Assembly (NCBI RefSeq): GCF_000266905.1
Contig: NC_018027.1
Span: forward strand, 1,488,001 to 1,552,000
DNA length: 64,000 nucleotides
Reading direction: 5' to 3'
DNA from: Mycolicibacterium chubuense NBB4
GTDB lineage: Bacteria > Actinomycetota > Actinomycetes > Mycobacteriales > Mycobacteriaceae
The notes below the pieces were generated by a model. It had not been told where the DNA came from. It worked only from the letters and a program-made list of their open reading frames with translations, and searched no databases. Position 1 is the stretch's first letter; each line of letters begins with the position of its first letter. The position numbers and the translations under genes were made by a program. Below are positions 7,988 to 16,392 of this stretch, one piece after another.

Positions 7988-9193
7988 TTACTTCGAGGAG
8001 CCGGAGGAGTCGGACGCCCCGGATTTCTCGGGCGAGGAGCCTGCGGCGTCCGCCTTGGCGGCGGCCCTGGCTTCCTTGCGGGCCTGGCGAGCCGCCGCGG
8101 CGTCGGCCTTGGCGGCAGCTCTGGCTTCCTTGCGGGCTTGGCGCGCGGCGGCCGCGTCGGCCTTGGCCTGTGCCCGATCCTGCGCCCTGGCCGCGCGCGC
8201 GGAGGTGGTGTCGGTGGTCGGCACCGCCGGTGCCTTCTCGACTGCGGGTGCCGCCGTCGGCACCGCCGCAGCTGTGGCGGCGACGGCCTTCGCGGCGGTG
8301 GCGGTGGCGGTGGCGGTGGCGGGCGCCGGATCGTTGCGGCTGTAGCCCGCGTCGATCTTGGCCTTCAGCTCGGCCTCCTTCGGCTTCAACGCGGGGAACA
8401 ACTGCACCAGCGGAAGAGTCGTCGTCGGGATCAGGTAGTGAGTCGTCGTGCCGCCCTGGGAGTTGACCGTCACCGTGACGTCTTCTGCTGGGACCTTCGA
8501 CAGGTCGCCGTAGTACATCACCGGCACGTGGACGACGATGATCCCGGCCATGGCGTTCGCGACCGCCAGCGCATTCCATGGACGATCGGGGAAGTCCGCG
8601 AAGCCGTCGTACTCCCCGGTGACGACGACGACGTCGTAAGGCGTGGCCGGCGGGGTGTGGTAGGTGTAATCCAGCTTGGAGTTGTACGTCGAGTCCTTGA
8701 TCAGCTGCTGACGGCTGGAGTCCTCCACGAGGATGAAGGTCAGCTCACTGGGGTCCGGCATGGTGCCTTGCGCCATCATCTGGCGCAGCACCTCGTCGAC
8801 CACCAGGGAGCCCGCCGACAGCCCGACCACCGTGACCTTCTCGCCGTTGACGACGTTGCCGTCGGCGTCCCGGTCGAGATTGCCCAACGCCGAGTTGATG
8901 CCGGCCGTCAGGTTGGTGACGCCGATCCCGATGGAGGCGCCCAGCGTCATATCGCCGGTGCCGGTCATCGGGCCGGCCTGCGCCGGCCAGCCGACGTTGA
9001 CCCGGGCCTCGTTCTTCAATGCCCCGCCGAGGAGCGGCGCCATCTCCAGGTCGTTCATGGTGCCCGCGCCGATACCACCGATGACCAGAGCTGTGCTGGC
9101 CGCCATCGCCGGCGTGGCGGCCGAGAAGGCCACCGCGGCCGAGGCAAACACAGTGCCGCAAGCAACCCCTGCTTTGCGCAACGTTATACGCAT
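7988..9193 (-). CDS. Secreted PE-PPE-domain serine hydrolase with Ala/Lys-rich repeat tail
   Basis: A 401-residue exported protein. Residues 1-31 form a Sec signal peptide (two Arg/Lys, hydrophobic core, ATPAMA). The PE-PPE domain (alpha/beta hydrolase fold related to cutinase) spans about 33-285: STALVIGGIGAGTM at its start, the nucleophile elbow GLSAGS at 124-129 (Ser126) and later VVTGEYDGFADFPD, which supplies the acidic region. Known proteins of this domain hydrolyse short to medium acyl esters at the cell envelope. Residues 290-401 are Ala/Thr/Pro-rich, then a strongly charged Ala-Arg-Lys repeat with an 18-residue unit, encoded by a 54-bp tandem repeat. GGGGAG lies seven bases before the ATG at 9193. 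The tail may bind cell-wall polymer; that is inference. Confidence 0.85.
   Translation of the reverse strand: MRITLRKAGVACGTVFASAAVAFSAATPAMAASTALVIGGIGAGTMNDLEMAPLLGGALKNEARVNVGWPAQAGPMTGTGDMTLGASIGIGVTNLTAGINSALGNLDRDADGNVVNGEKVTVVGLSAGSLVVDEVLRQMMAQGTMPDPSELTFILVEDSSRQQLIKDSTYNSKLDYTYHTPPATPYDVVVVTGEYDGFADFPDRPWNALAVANAMAGIIVVHVPVMYYGDLSKVPAEDVTVTVNSQGGTTTHYLIPTTTLPLVQLFPALKPKEAELKAKIDAGYSRNDPAPATATATATAAKAVAATAAAVPTAAPAVEKAPAVPTTDTTSARAARAQDRAQAKADAAAARQARKEARAAAKADAAAARQARKEARAAAKADAAGSSPEKSGASDSSGSSK
8045..8167. repeat. 54-bp tandem repeat (2.3 copies) in the PE-PPE gene tail
   Basis: Copies begin at 8045, 8099 and 8153 (third partial). Each encodes on the minus strand an 18-residue unit of the form ADAAAARQARKEARAAAK. 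The copies differ at a few mostly synonymous bases, so the protein repeat is more uniform than the DNA, suggesting selection on the charged helix. Confidence 0.9.
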
Positions 9194-9897
9194 GGAAATC
9201 TCCCCCGTCGGAAAAGAAGTGATGAGGTCGCCAGGCCTGGCGATTGCCGAAAGCATAGGGGGCGCCGGGAGTCTTGAACAGCAAAATCAAAGATGTTCTC
9301 ATCGACGCGAATTGAGCAAACTGTTATAAAATTGCTTGATTTGCACAGATGAGCTCCGGATAGCCCGATATGTCGCCTTATGCCTGTGGTCCGCGAGTCG
9401 GCTAATCGACAAAGAATACTGTTCAAGCAGGAAATGTGACCCGATCCAGCTCGCAGAACGGCCCAACCTCGATCTCGACATACGTAATCGTCGTGGCTGC
9501 CAAATCATTTGCTAGTAGCGAGATAACCGCTCACGTGGCGGCAGTTCGGCGCGAAGCTTCAGCACACTCCAAGCCGGCTCCCAGCCAGGCAGTGCGGAGT
9601 GTTTGCCAGGGCACCGCGCGGGTCGTGCTGCACCGGTGGCGCTTCGGTGGAGAGGCGTGGTCGGGGGGCGGGCGGTGAGGCGCGCGGAGCAAACACAGCA
9701 TGGCCAGGGACTGACCTCTCGGAGGCGCGCAGGAGACGACGCGGCCCGCGCCTTCGACCTCTCCGCTCAAGCGGTGGCGGCGTGATCGCCCTCGTCAACG
9801 TCGGAGCGGCATCTCCGCTGAGAAAGGAATTCCTTTGCGGATGACGGAGTTTCGCCGAAAGTGAGCCGACGGCTGAACGAGCCGGGCGCCTATCTCG
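9194..9897. other. 704-bp intergenic stretch, AT-rich in part
   Basis: No convincing gene: the open frames here are short, have no ribosome site and resemble no family. Bases 9285-9430 are clearly lower in GC than the surroundings (for example TGTTATAAAATTGC around 9321) and probably hold the promoter of the PE-PPE gene. A perfect 14-bp palindrome AAAGGAATTCCTTT sits at 9823-9836, about 60 bases after the end of the Rv2525c-like gene. The remainder is GC-rich and featureless to me. Confidence 0.6.
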
Positions 9898-10689
9898 TCA
9901 GCGCTTCAAGTCCCACTGCCCGAAGTCGGCGGCGAGAACGTCGTCCACGTCGACATGGATTCCGCCGATGAGCGGACCGGGCGTCGATGCGGTGTTGACC
10001 GCGCTCTGATACAGCACCGCAGCGGGCTCACGTTCACCCTGCGACCACGCGCTGGTCTGCCACGCCCACCGGTAGCCGGCGCTCGACGAGTGCCCGATGA
10101 CGCCGTCGCCGATCGCCCATCCGCACGCCCGCGAATGGCCGTAGATGCCGGTGCGTTCGACGCCCAGAACGGACCCGATCCCTCGAAGCCATTCGACGGC
10201 AGGGCTTTTCCAGGTCTGGAGGTCGATGTCCTCATCGACGCTGAAGAAGATCGGCGCGGAGTCCGGTCCACCGGCGGCATCATGAAGGCGCAGGGCAGTC
10301 TGCGCATCCGCCACTCCGCCGTCGAATCCACGGGTGAAGTCCGATGGGGTCGGCCAACCAGGCTTGCCGTACTGGTAACAGCTGACGATGTGCAGACCGT
10401 TCGCGCGCATCGCGTCCGCGTACTCGCGGGTGACGGGCTTGAAATCGAAGTCGGCGCCCGGCCGCACCTCGGACACATAGACGAGCGCTCCGGCGAATCC
10501 GGCCGACTTGATCTGATCCGGCCGGACCAGCCGCTCCGTGAAGTCGATCAGCCGGGGCCCGGCTGCCGAAGCGCTCGGCGCGAACGCCGTGGCGACGTTC
10601 AGCAGAACCGGCGCTGCGACGGCATATCGGAGGGCTTGACGTCGCGAAACCTGCTGATGTCCGCCACGTCCGCTGGACGGGTCGTGCAC
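9898..10689 (-). CDS. Tat-exported DUF1906 glycoside-hydrolase-like protein (Rv2525c type)
   Basis: A 263-residue secreted protein. A twin-arginine signal, SRRQALRY followed by a hydrophobic stretch and SASAAG, occupies residues 15-43. The DUF1906 domain follows: PRLIDFTERLVRPDQIKSAG, then YVSEVRP, HIVSCYQYGKPGW, the acid-bearing PIFFSVDEDID, GIYGHSRACGWA and a terminal IHVDVDDVLAADFGQWD, the order seen in Rv2525c of M. tuberculosis, a Tat substrate of about the same size with a TIM-barrel related to glycosidases and unproven substrate. The GTG at 10689 is the only start that preserves the Tat signal. Divergent from a serine hydrolase gene with 84 bases between; both products are exported, so co-regulation in the cell envelope is plausible. 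Confidence 0.85.
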   Translation of the reverse strand: MHDPSSGRGGHQQVSRRQALRYAVAAPVLLNVATAFAPSASAAGPRLIDFTERLVRPDQIKSAGFAGALVYVSEVRPGADFDFKPVTREYADAMRANGLHIVSCYQYGKPGWPTPSDFTRGFDGGVADAQTALRLHDAAGGPDSAPIFFSVDEDIDLQTWKSPAVEWLRGIGSVLGVERTGIYGHSRACGWAIGDGVIGHSSSAGYRWAWQTSAWSQGEREPAAVLYQSAVNTASTPGPLIGGIHVDVDDVLAADFGQWDLKR

Positions 10690-10773
10690 CGCACGATGGT
10701 AACAACAGAGGTGCCGGGCCCCGGTAGCGATCGGCGCTTGCCCGACCGCGTCTGTCTTGGCACCCTGGTTCCG

Positions 10774-12345
10774 ATGCACTGCGGCTCGATCAGCACTCCG
10801 CACGCCACCACCGCCAGGCGGTGGGCGCGTCTGGGAATGGTGCTGGGCACCGTCGTCGTGACGTTCGCGGCGCCCTGCCCGCGAGGGGTCGAAGCCCGCG
10901 CCGCGGTGATTCCGGCCCCGCATGCGACGGCCGCCCGCGCGCACACGACCCCGCCGCCACCGGCGCCGGACCTGCCTCCGACTCCCGACATCGCGGCCGT
11001 CTCGGCGCTCATCGACGACGCGGTCGCTGCCCATCGGCTCCCCGGGGCGGTGGTGGTGGTCGGACACGCCGGCAAGGTCGCGTTCCACCGGGCATACGGC
11101 TCGCGCAAGCTGGCGGGCGAGCCGGGACTGAGCGGTTCACCGTCGCCCGCCGAGCCGATGAGCGAGAACACGATCTTCGACATGGCGTCGATGACGAAAG
11201 TCCTCGCGACCGCAACCGCGGTGATGCAGCTGTACGAACAGGGCAGGGTTCAGCTCGACCGTCCGGTGCAGACCTACCTGCCTGAGTTCAACACCGCCAA
11301 CGACCCGCAACGCACCCGGGTGACCGTGCGCATGCTGCTCACGCACACGTCGGGTCTGCCCGAAGACGTCAACCTCGACGACCCGTGGGGGCTCGGCAAC
11401 GCCGACAAGCGCGAAGGGATTCGGCGCGCGCTGACGGCACCGCTGCAGTCGGAACCCGGCGCGAACTTCCACTATGCCGACATCAATTTCCTCGTGCTCG
11501 GAGCTCTGATCGAAAGACTCACGGGCACACCGGAAGACGTCTATGTGCAGCAGAACGTCTTCGAGCCGCTCGGCATGAACGACACCCGTTATCTGCCGGT
11601 CGGCAAGGCGTGCGGCCCGCACATCGTGCGCGGCGCGGCCATCGCCTGGGCGCCGACGGGGAACACCACGTGCTCGGCGGACACCTGGAACAGCGATCTG
11701 CTGTCACGCGTCGCGCCGACGCGGCACGACGGCGAAGGCGGACGCGACCCGGCGAAGAATCCCGACTTCGGTCAACTGGTGCGCGGCACCGTGGACGACC
11801 CGACCGCGCGCCGCATGGGGGGAGTGGCCGGACATGCAGGCGTGTTCTCGACCGCGCGAGACGTCAGCATCTTCGCCCAGGCGCTCCTCGACCGTTTGGC
11901 GGGCCGGCCCAGCGCGTTTCCGCTGAAACAGGTGACGCTCGTGACGATGACGACCCCCCAGCAGCCCGGACACACCGACCAGCAAGTCGGCACCGCGAAC
12001 CAGGCTTACCGGGAAATCCTTGTGCAAGCGGGGGATTCGCGGACTCGCCTGCTCGCTCCCCGGTATCCGGCGATCAGGGGGCAGGCCCTGCGCGGCTTGG
12101 GCTGGGACATCGACACCGGATACTCGATGCCGCGGGGCGCGATCTTCCCGGTGGGAAGCTTCGGCCACACGGGTTTCACCGGGACGGCGCTGTGGATCGA
12201 CCCCGCCTCCGATACCTACGTCGTGCTGCTGTCGAACGCAGTGCACTCGCCGGGCAGCCCGCCGGTGCTGCGGCTCGCCGGTGAGGTCGCCACTGCGGCT
12301 GCGCGGGAATTGGGTGTCGACAGCGCCGGGCCGCGGCGGCCGTGA
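10774..12345 (+). CDS. Exported serine beta-lactamase-like hydrolase (class C/PBP4* family)
   Basis: A 523-residue protein of the beta-lactamase/esterase (pfam00144) family. Residues 17-45 give a signal-type hydrophobic segment with a preceding Arg pair, and a Pro-rich linker (58-70) leads to the catalytic domain. The SxxK motif is SMTK (Ser139, Lys142) in FDMASMTKVLA, the tyrosine motif is HYADINF (Tyr234) and the third motif is GHTG (464-467). Members include beta-lactamases, D-aminopeptidases and esterases, so the substrate is open; it is longer than AmpC because of an insert between about 290 and 345. The ATG at 10774 is first after the intergenic region shared with the Tat-exported DUF1906 protein. 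Confidence 0.85.
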   Translation: MHCGSISTPHATTARRWARLGMVLGTVVVTFAAPCPRGVEARAAVIPAPHATAARAHTTPPPPAPDLPPTPDIAAVSALIDDAVAAHRLPGAVVVVGHAGKVAFHRAYGSRKLAGEPGLSGSPSPAEPMSENTIFDMASMTKVLATATAVMQLYEQGRVQLDRPVQTYLPEFNTANDPQRTRVTVRMLLTHTSGLPEDVNLDDPWGLGNADKREGIRRALTAPLQSEPGANFHYADINFLVLGALIERLTGTPEDVYVQQNVFEPLGMNDTRYLPVGKACGPHIVRGAAIAWAPTGNTTCSADTWNSDLLSRVAPTRHDGEGGRDPAKNPDFGQLVRGTVDDPTARRMGGVAGHAGVFSTARDVSIFAQALLDRLAGRPSAFPLKQVTLVTMTTPQQPGHTDQQVGTANQAYREILVQAGDSRTRLLAPRYPAIRGQALRGLGWDIDTGYSMPRGAIFPVGSFGHTGFTGTALWIDPASDTYVVLLSNAVHSPGSPPVLRLAGEVATAAARELGVDSAGPRRP

Positions 12346-12351
12346 CCGCTA

Positions 12352-12633
12352 CTACAGGTGCGGCGCTTCCTTGATGGTGCTGTCCTGCTTGCCGGCGGTC
12401 TGACAGAACGTCGTGATCGACAGACGGGTGCCTGTCAGTTCGGCATTGGAGGGTTCGTTCTTCCCCTCGTCTTTGAGCATCTTGGTGATCGACTCGTTCT
12501 GTGATTTCTCGTCGGCCCCCTGGAAGTCCTTGCACGTGGTGTCCCCACCCTTGTTCGTGACTCCGGAGCAGCCGCTCAACAGCACCGACGCAGCCGCGGC
12601 GGTAGACGCCAAAAACATCATCGATCGCTTCAT
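12352..12633 (-). CDS. Small lipoprotein, HdeA-like
   Basis: A 93-residue lipoprotein. Residues 1-22 form a lipoprotein signal with lipobox LLSGC (Cys22 lipidated). The mature part is short, charged and has exactly two further cysteines (Cys34 and Cys77) flanking KDFQGADEKSQNESITKML, an arrangement resembling HdeA-type acid-stress chaperones, which are stabilised by one disulfide. Similar small lipoproteins are common in mycobacteria; the HdeA link is inference from size and cysteine spacing. It overlaps nothing and is convergent with the beta-lactamase-like gene, ending six bases past its stop. Confidence 0.75.
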   Translation of the reverse strand: MKRSMMFLASTAAAASVLLSGCSGVTNKGGDTTCKDFQGADEKSQNESITKMLKDEGKNEPSNAELTGTRLSITTFCQTAGKQDSTIKEAPHL

Positions 12634-12890
12634 GGCCACAATGGTGCCCAAATGCCGCGATCGCCAAACCCAGCGAAATGGCGCCGAAATGCCGGAAACA
12701 CTCCGTCGTGTCGCCGATGACGCGGTCGCCGCATGCTGACCCGCGGCGACGACCGCGTCATCGCCGGCTTCGCGCCGGACCTCCCTGATCATGGAAACGA
12801 GCGAACAGGTTGGTGTCGAGTGCGCGGTGCGACGCCGCCAAAGAGTCTGCGAGCGTTCACACCACGCCTTCGGATCGACAGGTCGACCGC

Positions 12891-13241
12891 TCAGATCCCG
12901 ACGAAGACGCCTCCGACCACAACGCCCCAGCGCTGGGAGTTTCCGTCCCAGATCACCGGAGCCCAGGGTGCCCACGGCGGAGGCGGCGGGGCCCAGACTC
13001 GTCCGTGCCCACCCTGATCGTCGTTGTCTTCCGAGTGCCAACCTCGGTGTCCCGGAGGAGGAAAGCCGTCGTGGCCAGGGGGCAGCGGATTGCCCGGCCA
13101 GCCCACATTGACGCCGGGGCCGGGCCACGGCGGCTGCCAGCCGTGATCATCGGCCTGCGCGATCCCCGCGCCGATGCCACACGCGCCGGCTCCCAGCGCC
13201 GCGATCACTGCCGCCTTGGCGGCGGTTCGTGCGAACTTCAT
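12891..13241 (-). CDS. Small exported Trp/Pro/Gly-rich protein
   Basis: A 116-residue secreted protein without a recognised family. Signal peptide at residues 1-30 (KAAVIAALGAGACGIGAGIAQA then DD). The mature chain is unusually rich in Trp, Pro, Gly and His (for example WQPPWPGPGVNVGWPGNP and APPPPPWAPWAPVIWDG) and ends in a hydrophobic GVVVGGVFVGI. AAGGAG sits six bases before the ATG, giving strong support for expression. Such composition is typical of mycobacterial surface-exposed or wall-associated small proteins, but no function can be assigned. The 257-base gap to the lipoprotein gene at 12633 has no clear gene. Confidence 0.75.
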   Translation of the reverse strand: MKFARTAAKAAVIAALGAGACGIGAGIAQADDHGWQPPWPGPGVNVGWPGNPLPPGHDGFPPPGHRGWHSEDNDDQGGHGRVWAPPPPPWAPWAPVIWDGNSQRWGVVVGGVFVGI

Positions 13242-13534
13242 GAAACACTCCTTGTCGTTCGTTCTGGCTCTGCGTCTGTGACCCAGAGCGTTCTCGCCGA
13301 CACGGACGAGGATAGGAAGATGCCGCCGTAAGCTATCGACAGGCGCGCACTTCACTGCTCATGGGTTTCATCGCCCGCGAGGCCCCGGGCGTTACCGCGC
13401 ACGAACCCCATGTGCTCTCAGGCGAGGATGTCTGCCCTGGTCAGGCGTCGAATCGTTGACAATCTCCTGATGCCGGAGCACATTCCTCTACGGGCGTCCG
13501 CAGCACGTCGGCGCACACCGGTGAGGGGGAGCCG

Positions 13535-16369
13535 ATGAACGCATCCGCATACGTAGGTCGCATCGGCACGCTGGCGGTGATGCTGGGCGTCGGCGGGGCG
13601 GTGGTCGCCGGCGGAGGCACCGCGTGGGCCGACGAGGGAACGGTCAGCCATTCTGCAACCCACACATCGGCGACTCGGTCCGCCGACGCGACCAGCGGAA
13701 ATCCCGCGCCGCGGGGCCGATCAGCGGCGGGGCCGAAAAAGCTCGCACGACAGCACCTTTCGACGCCGACATCCGATGCTGCGGCTGATGGAGACGAGTC
13801 CGGTCGGTCGCACGTTGCAACGGACGAGGCGTCGGCGGAGGTCTCCACTCATCGTCGAGTTCGTGATTCGTCCCGTGCGTCGACCACCGCGAACCCGGTC
13901 GCGGGTCCCGCTCGAAGCGCGCGGACCAGGCCGCGGGTGCGGGCCGCCGAGCCCGCACCCGCCGTGGCGACAGCGACCGAACCGGCACCCGCCCCGCGAC
14001 TCCCTGACGAACCCGGTCCGCCGTCGCCCGGCGTGACTCTGAGCCAGGAAGGGCCGACCCAGGCGTCTCACTCCGCGCGACCGTTACCAGCGGTGGTGGA
14101 ATTCGCAGCGCAACATAGGAATCACAGGTCGACTCCCGTCCCAGGAGACTCACCCGCCACGCCAGCGGTCGCATCCGCGGTGTGGCTCACGGCCGCCGCG
14201 GCCCGCCGCGAACGCGGAGCCTCCGAGGTGCCGGACGCCGCGGCAGCGGGCGCTGCTCCTCCAGCGCTGATTGCGCCGGCTTCGCCGTCGTCAAGACCGT
14301 CGTCGTATGACCTGCCCTCGTTGTTCCGTGACGTCGTGTTCGCCCCGATCCACGCCGCGGTCCAGTTCTGGATCACCAGTGATCTCGGGCGGCTCGTCGA
14401 CGGCGTGATCAACGCGGTGTTCGGTTCGTACGTCATCGGCAACGGCAGTCCCGGGACCGCCGAGGACCCCGACGGTGGTGCCGCGGGGTGGTTGCTGGGC
14501 GACGGCGGTGCCGGCTGGAACAGCACCGAAGACGGCCACGCCGGCGGCGACGGCGGCGCGGCCGGTCTCCTCGGCGTCGGCGGGGCCGGCGGATCCGGCG
14601 GCGTCGGCGCTGCGGGCGGTGACGGGGGCACCGGCGGCAGACTCCTGGGCATCGGGGGAGCGGGCGGCCGTGGCGGGGCCGGTGCCGACGGCGGGGCAGG
14701 AGGTGACGCCGCAGCCCTCGTGCTCGGCATCGGCGGCCGGGGCGGCGACGGGGGTGACGGCGCGCAGGGAGGACGGGGCGGCAACGGGGGTGACGGCGCC
14801 GCGTTCCTCGGCAGCGGTGGCGACGGAGGCGACGCCGGTCTGAGCGGAATAGGCGGCGCATCAACAGGATTGCCCGCTCTCGGCGGTGCCGGCGGAACTG
14901 CGGGTGCGCTGGGGACCCACGGTGACGTCGGCCGCTCCGGTCGCATCGTCGACGGTCCTGCGAGCGCGGGAACCGCTGGGTCGCTGTCGCCCGTGTCCAC
15001 CACGGGCACCTGGCTGACCAACAGCGACGGACAGGTCGTGATCCTGCACGGGCTCAACGAGGTGTACAAGGTCGCGCCTTACGAACCGTCGGCCAGTGGG
15101 TTCGCCGCCGACGATGCAGCGTTCCTCGCGGCCAACGGTTTCACTGTGGTGCGGCTGGGCATCATCTGGAGCGCCATAGAGCCCGAACCCGGCGTCTACA
15201 ACACCGCCTATCTCGCCTCGATCGACCAGACGGTGCAGACCCTGGCAGAGCACGGCATCTACACGATCATCGACATGCACCAGGACAACTACAGCGAGGA
15301 GTTCCAGGGGGAGGGGGCGCCGCTGTGGGCGTCCGACGGCGGCGGCCGACCCAACCCGTCCAACGGCTTCCCGGGCAACTACTTCACCAACCCGGCCGAG
15401 CAGCACGCGTGGGATGTCTTCTGGGACAACGCCGCAGCGGCTGACGGTCTCGGCCTGCAGGACCATGTGACGCAGACCTGGCAGCAGGTGGCCGCCTACT
15501 TCAGCGGCAATACCGACATCATCGGTTACGAGGTCATCAACGAACCGTTCTCGGGTTCGTCATGGCCGGCAGACGTGCTCGGCAGCCGGTTCTTCGGTCA
15601 CCAGCAGCTGACTCCGTTCTACAACCAGGTGATCGCCGCGATCAGGTCCGTCGACTCGGTCACCCCGGTGTGGATAGAGCCGGGCAATCCGGCGATCTCC
15701 GAGATTCCGACGGTCCTGGGGCTGCCCGTGCGACTGGGCACGATCGACGACCCCAACACGGTGCTGTCGTATCACGGCTACAGCGGCGGGATCCCCGTGA
15801 TCGGCGGGTTCATCGTCGGCCGATTGGCCAGTGCCAGCCGGCAATACGCGAACCGACACGACATGCCGGTGTTCCTCACCGAATTCGGCGCCACCAACGA
15901 CACATCGGTGATCACCACCGAAATGCGCGCCGGTGACCGGATCCGGGCGGGCTGGGTGGAATGGGCCTACAGCGGCGTCGGCGACGTCACCGGATCGCCG
16001 GAGGTGGAGTGGCTGGTGCGCGACCCCGCGGCTGCACCGGTCGGCGACAACGTCAACGCCGCCACGCTCACCACCCTCGCCGAGCCCTACGCTCAGACGA
16101 TCTCCGGGACCCCGGTCTCCTACGCGTTCGCCGACGGGACCTACGACCTCACCTATTCCACCGAAAGGGCCGACGGCAGTGGCAGATTCGAGCCGGGCGC
16201 GCGGACATACGTCTCGGTGCCCGACCTCGCCTTCCCCGACGGTTATGTGGTGACCGTCTCGGGGGGACAGGTGGTATCGGCGCCTGACGCTCGGATACTC
16301 GTGATCGCATCCGGCGCCGCGGCCGACACCGTCCACGTCGTCGTCAGCGCGGCGCCTGCGGGCGGCTGA
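13535..16369 (+). CDS. PGRS-like Gly-rich protein fused to a GH5 glycosidase (endoglycoceramidase-like)
   Basis: A 944-residue exported protein in three parts. Residues 1-32 are a signal peptide. Residues 33-300 are Ala/Pro/Ser/Arg-rich and low-complexity with a hydrophobic patch around 265-300. Residues 305-475 consist of Gly-Gly-x repeats (GGAGGSGGVGAAGG type) as in PE_PGRS proteins, but no PE domain precedes them. Residues 490-944 form a glycoside hydrolase family 5 catalytic domain: ILHGLNEV, IIDMHQDNYSEEF, the acid/base in YEVINEPF (Glu670), and the nucleophile in FLTEFGATND (Glu783), followed by a beta-rich C-terminal domain. The DMHQDN and NEP context is closest to endoglycoceramidases, which cleave glycosphingolipids. 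GGGGAG precedes the ATG. The substrate is inferred, not shown. Confidence 0.85.
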   Translation: MNASAYVGRIGTLAVMLGVGGAVVAGGGTAWADEGTVSHSATHTSATRSADATSGNPAPRGRSAAGPKKLARQHLSTPTSDAAADGDESGRSHVATDEASAEVSTHRRVRDSSRASTTANPVAGPARSARTRPRVRAAEPAPAVATATEPAPAPRLPDEPGPPSPGVTLSQEGPTQASHSARPLPAVVEFAAQHRNHRSTPVPGDSPATPAVASAVWLTAAAARRERGASEVPDAAAAGAAPPALIAPASPSSRPSSYDLPSLFRDVVFAPIHAAVQFWITSDLGRLVDGVINAVFGSYVIGNGSPGTAEDPDGGAAGWLLGDGGAGWNSTEDGHAGGDGGAAGLLGVGGAGGSGGVGAAGGDGGTGGRLLGIGGAGGRGGAGADGGAGGDAAALVLGIGGRGGDGGDGAQGGRGGNGGDGAAFLGSGGDGGDAGLSGIGGASTGLPALGGAGGTAGALGTHGDVGRSGRIVDGPASAGTAGSLSPVSTTGTWLTNSDGQVVILHGLNEVYKVAPYEPSASGFAADDAAFLAANGFTVVRLGIIWSAIEPEPGVYNTAYLASIDQTVQTLAEHGIYTIIDMHQDNYSEEFQGEGAPLWASDGGGRPNPSNGFPGNYFTNPAEQHAWDVFWDNAAAADGLGLQDHVTQTWQQVAAYFSGNTDIIGYEVINEPFSGSSWPADVLGSRFFGHQQLTPFYNQVIAAIRSVDSVTPVWIEPGNPAISEIPTVLGLPVRLGTIDDPNTVLSYHGYSGGIPVIGGFIVGRLASASRQYANRHDMPVFLTEFGATNDTSVITTEMRAGDRIRAGWVEWAYSGVGDVTGSPEVEWLVRDPAAAPVGDNVNAATLTTLAEPYAQTISGTPVSYAFADGTYDLTYSTERADGSGRFEPGARTYVSVPDLAFPDGYVVTVSGGQVVSAPDARILVIASGAAADTVHVVVSAAPAGG
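14461..14935. repeat. PGRS-type GGC-rich repetitive tract
   Basis: Irregular repeats of GGCGGNGNC triplets encoding Gly-Gly-Ala/Asn/Asp motifs, inside the GH5 fusion gene. It is the low-complexity spacer between the N-terminal region and the catalytic domain. Confidence 0.85.
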
Positions 16370-16392
16370 CGGCGCACACGCACGCTAGCGGT

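Noticed and set aside
9436..9844. Short open frames in the 9.2-9.9 kb gap
   Set aside because: No ribosome site and no resemblance to known proteins; Arg-rich composition from GC bias.
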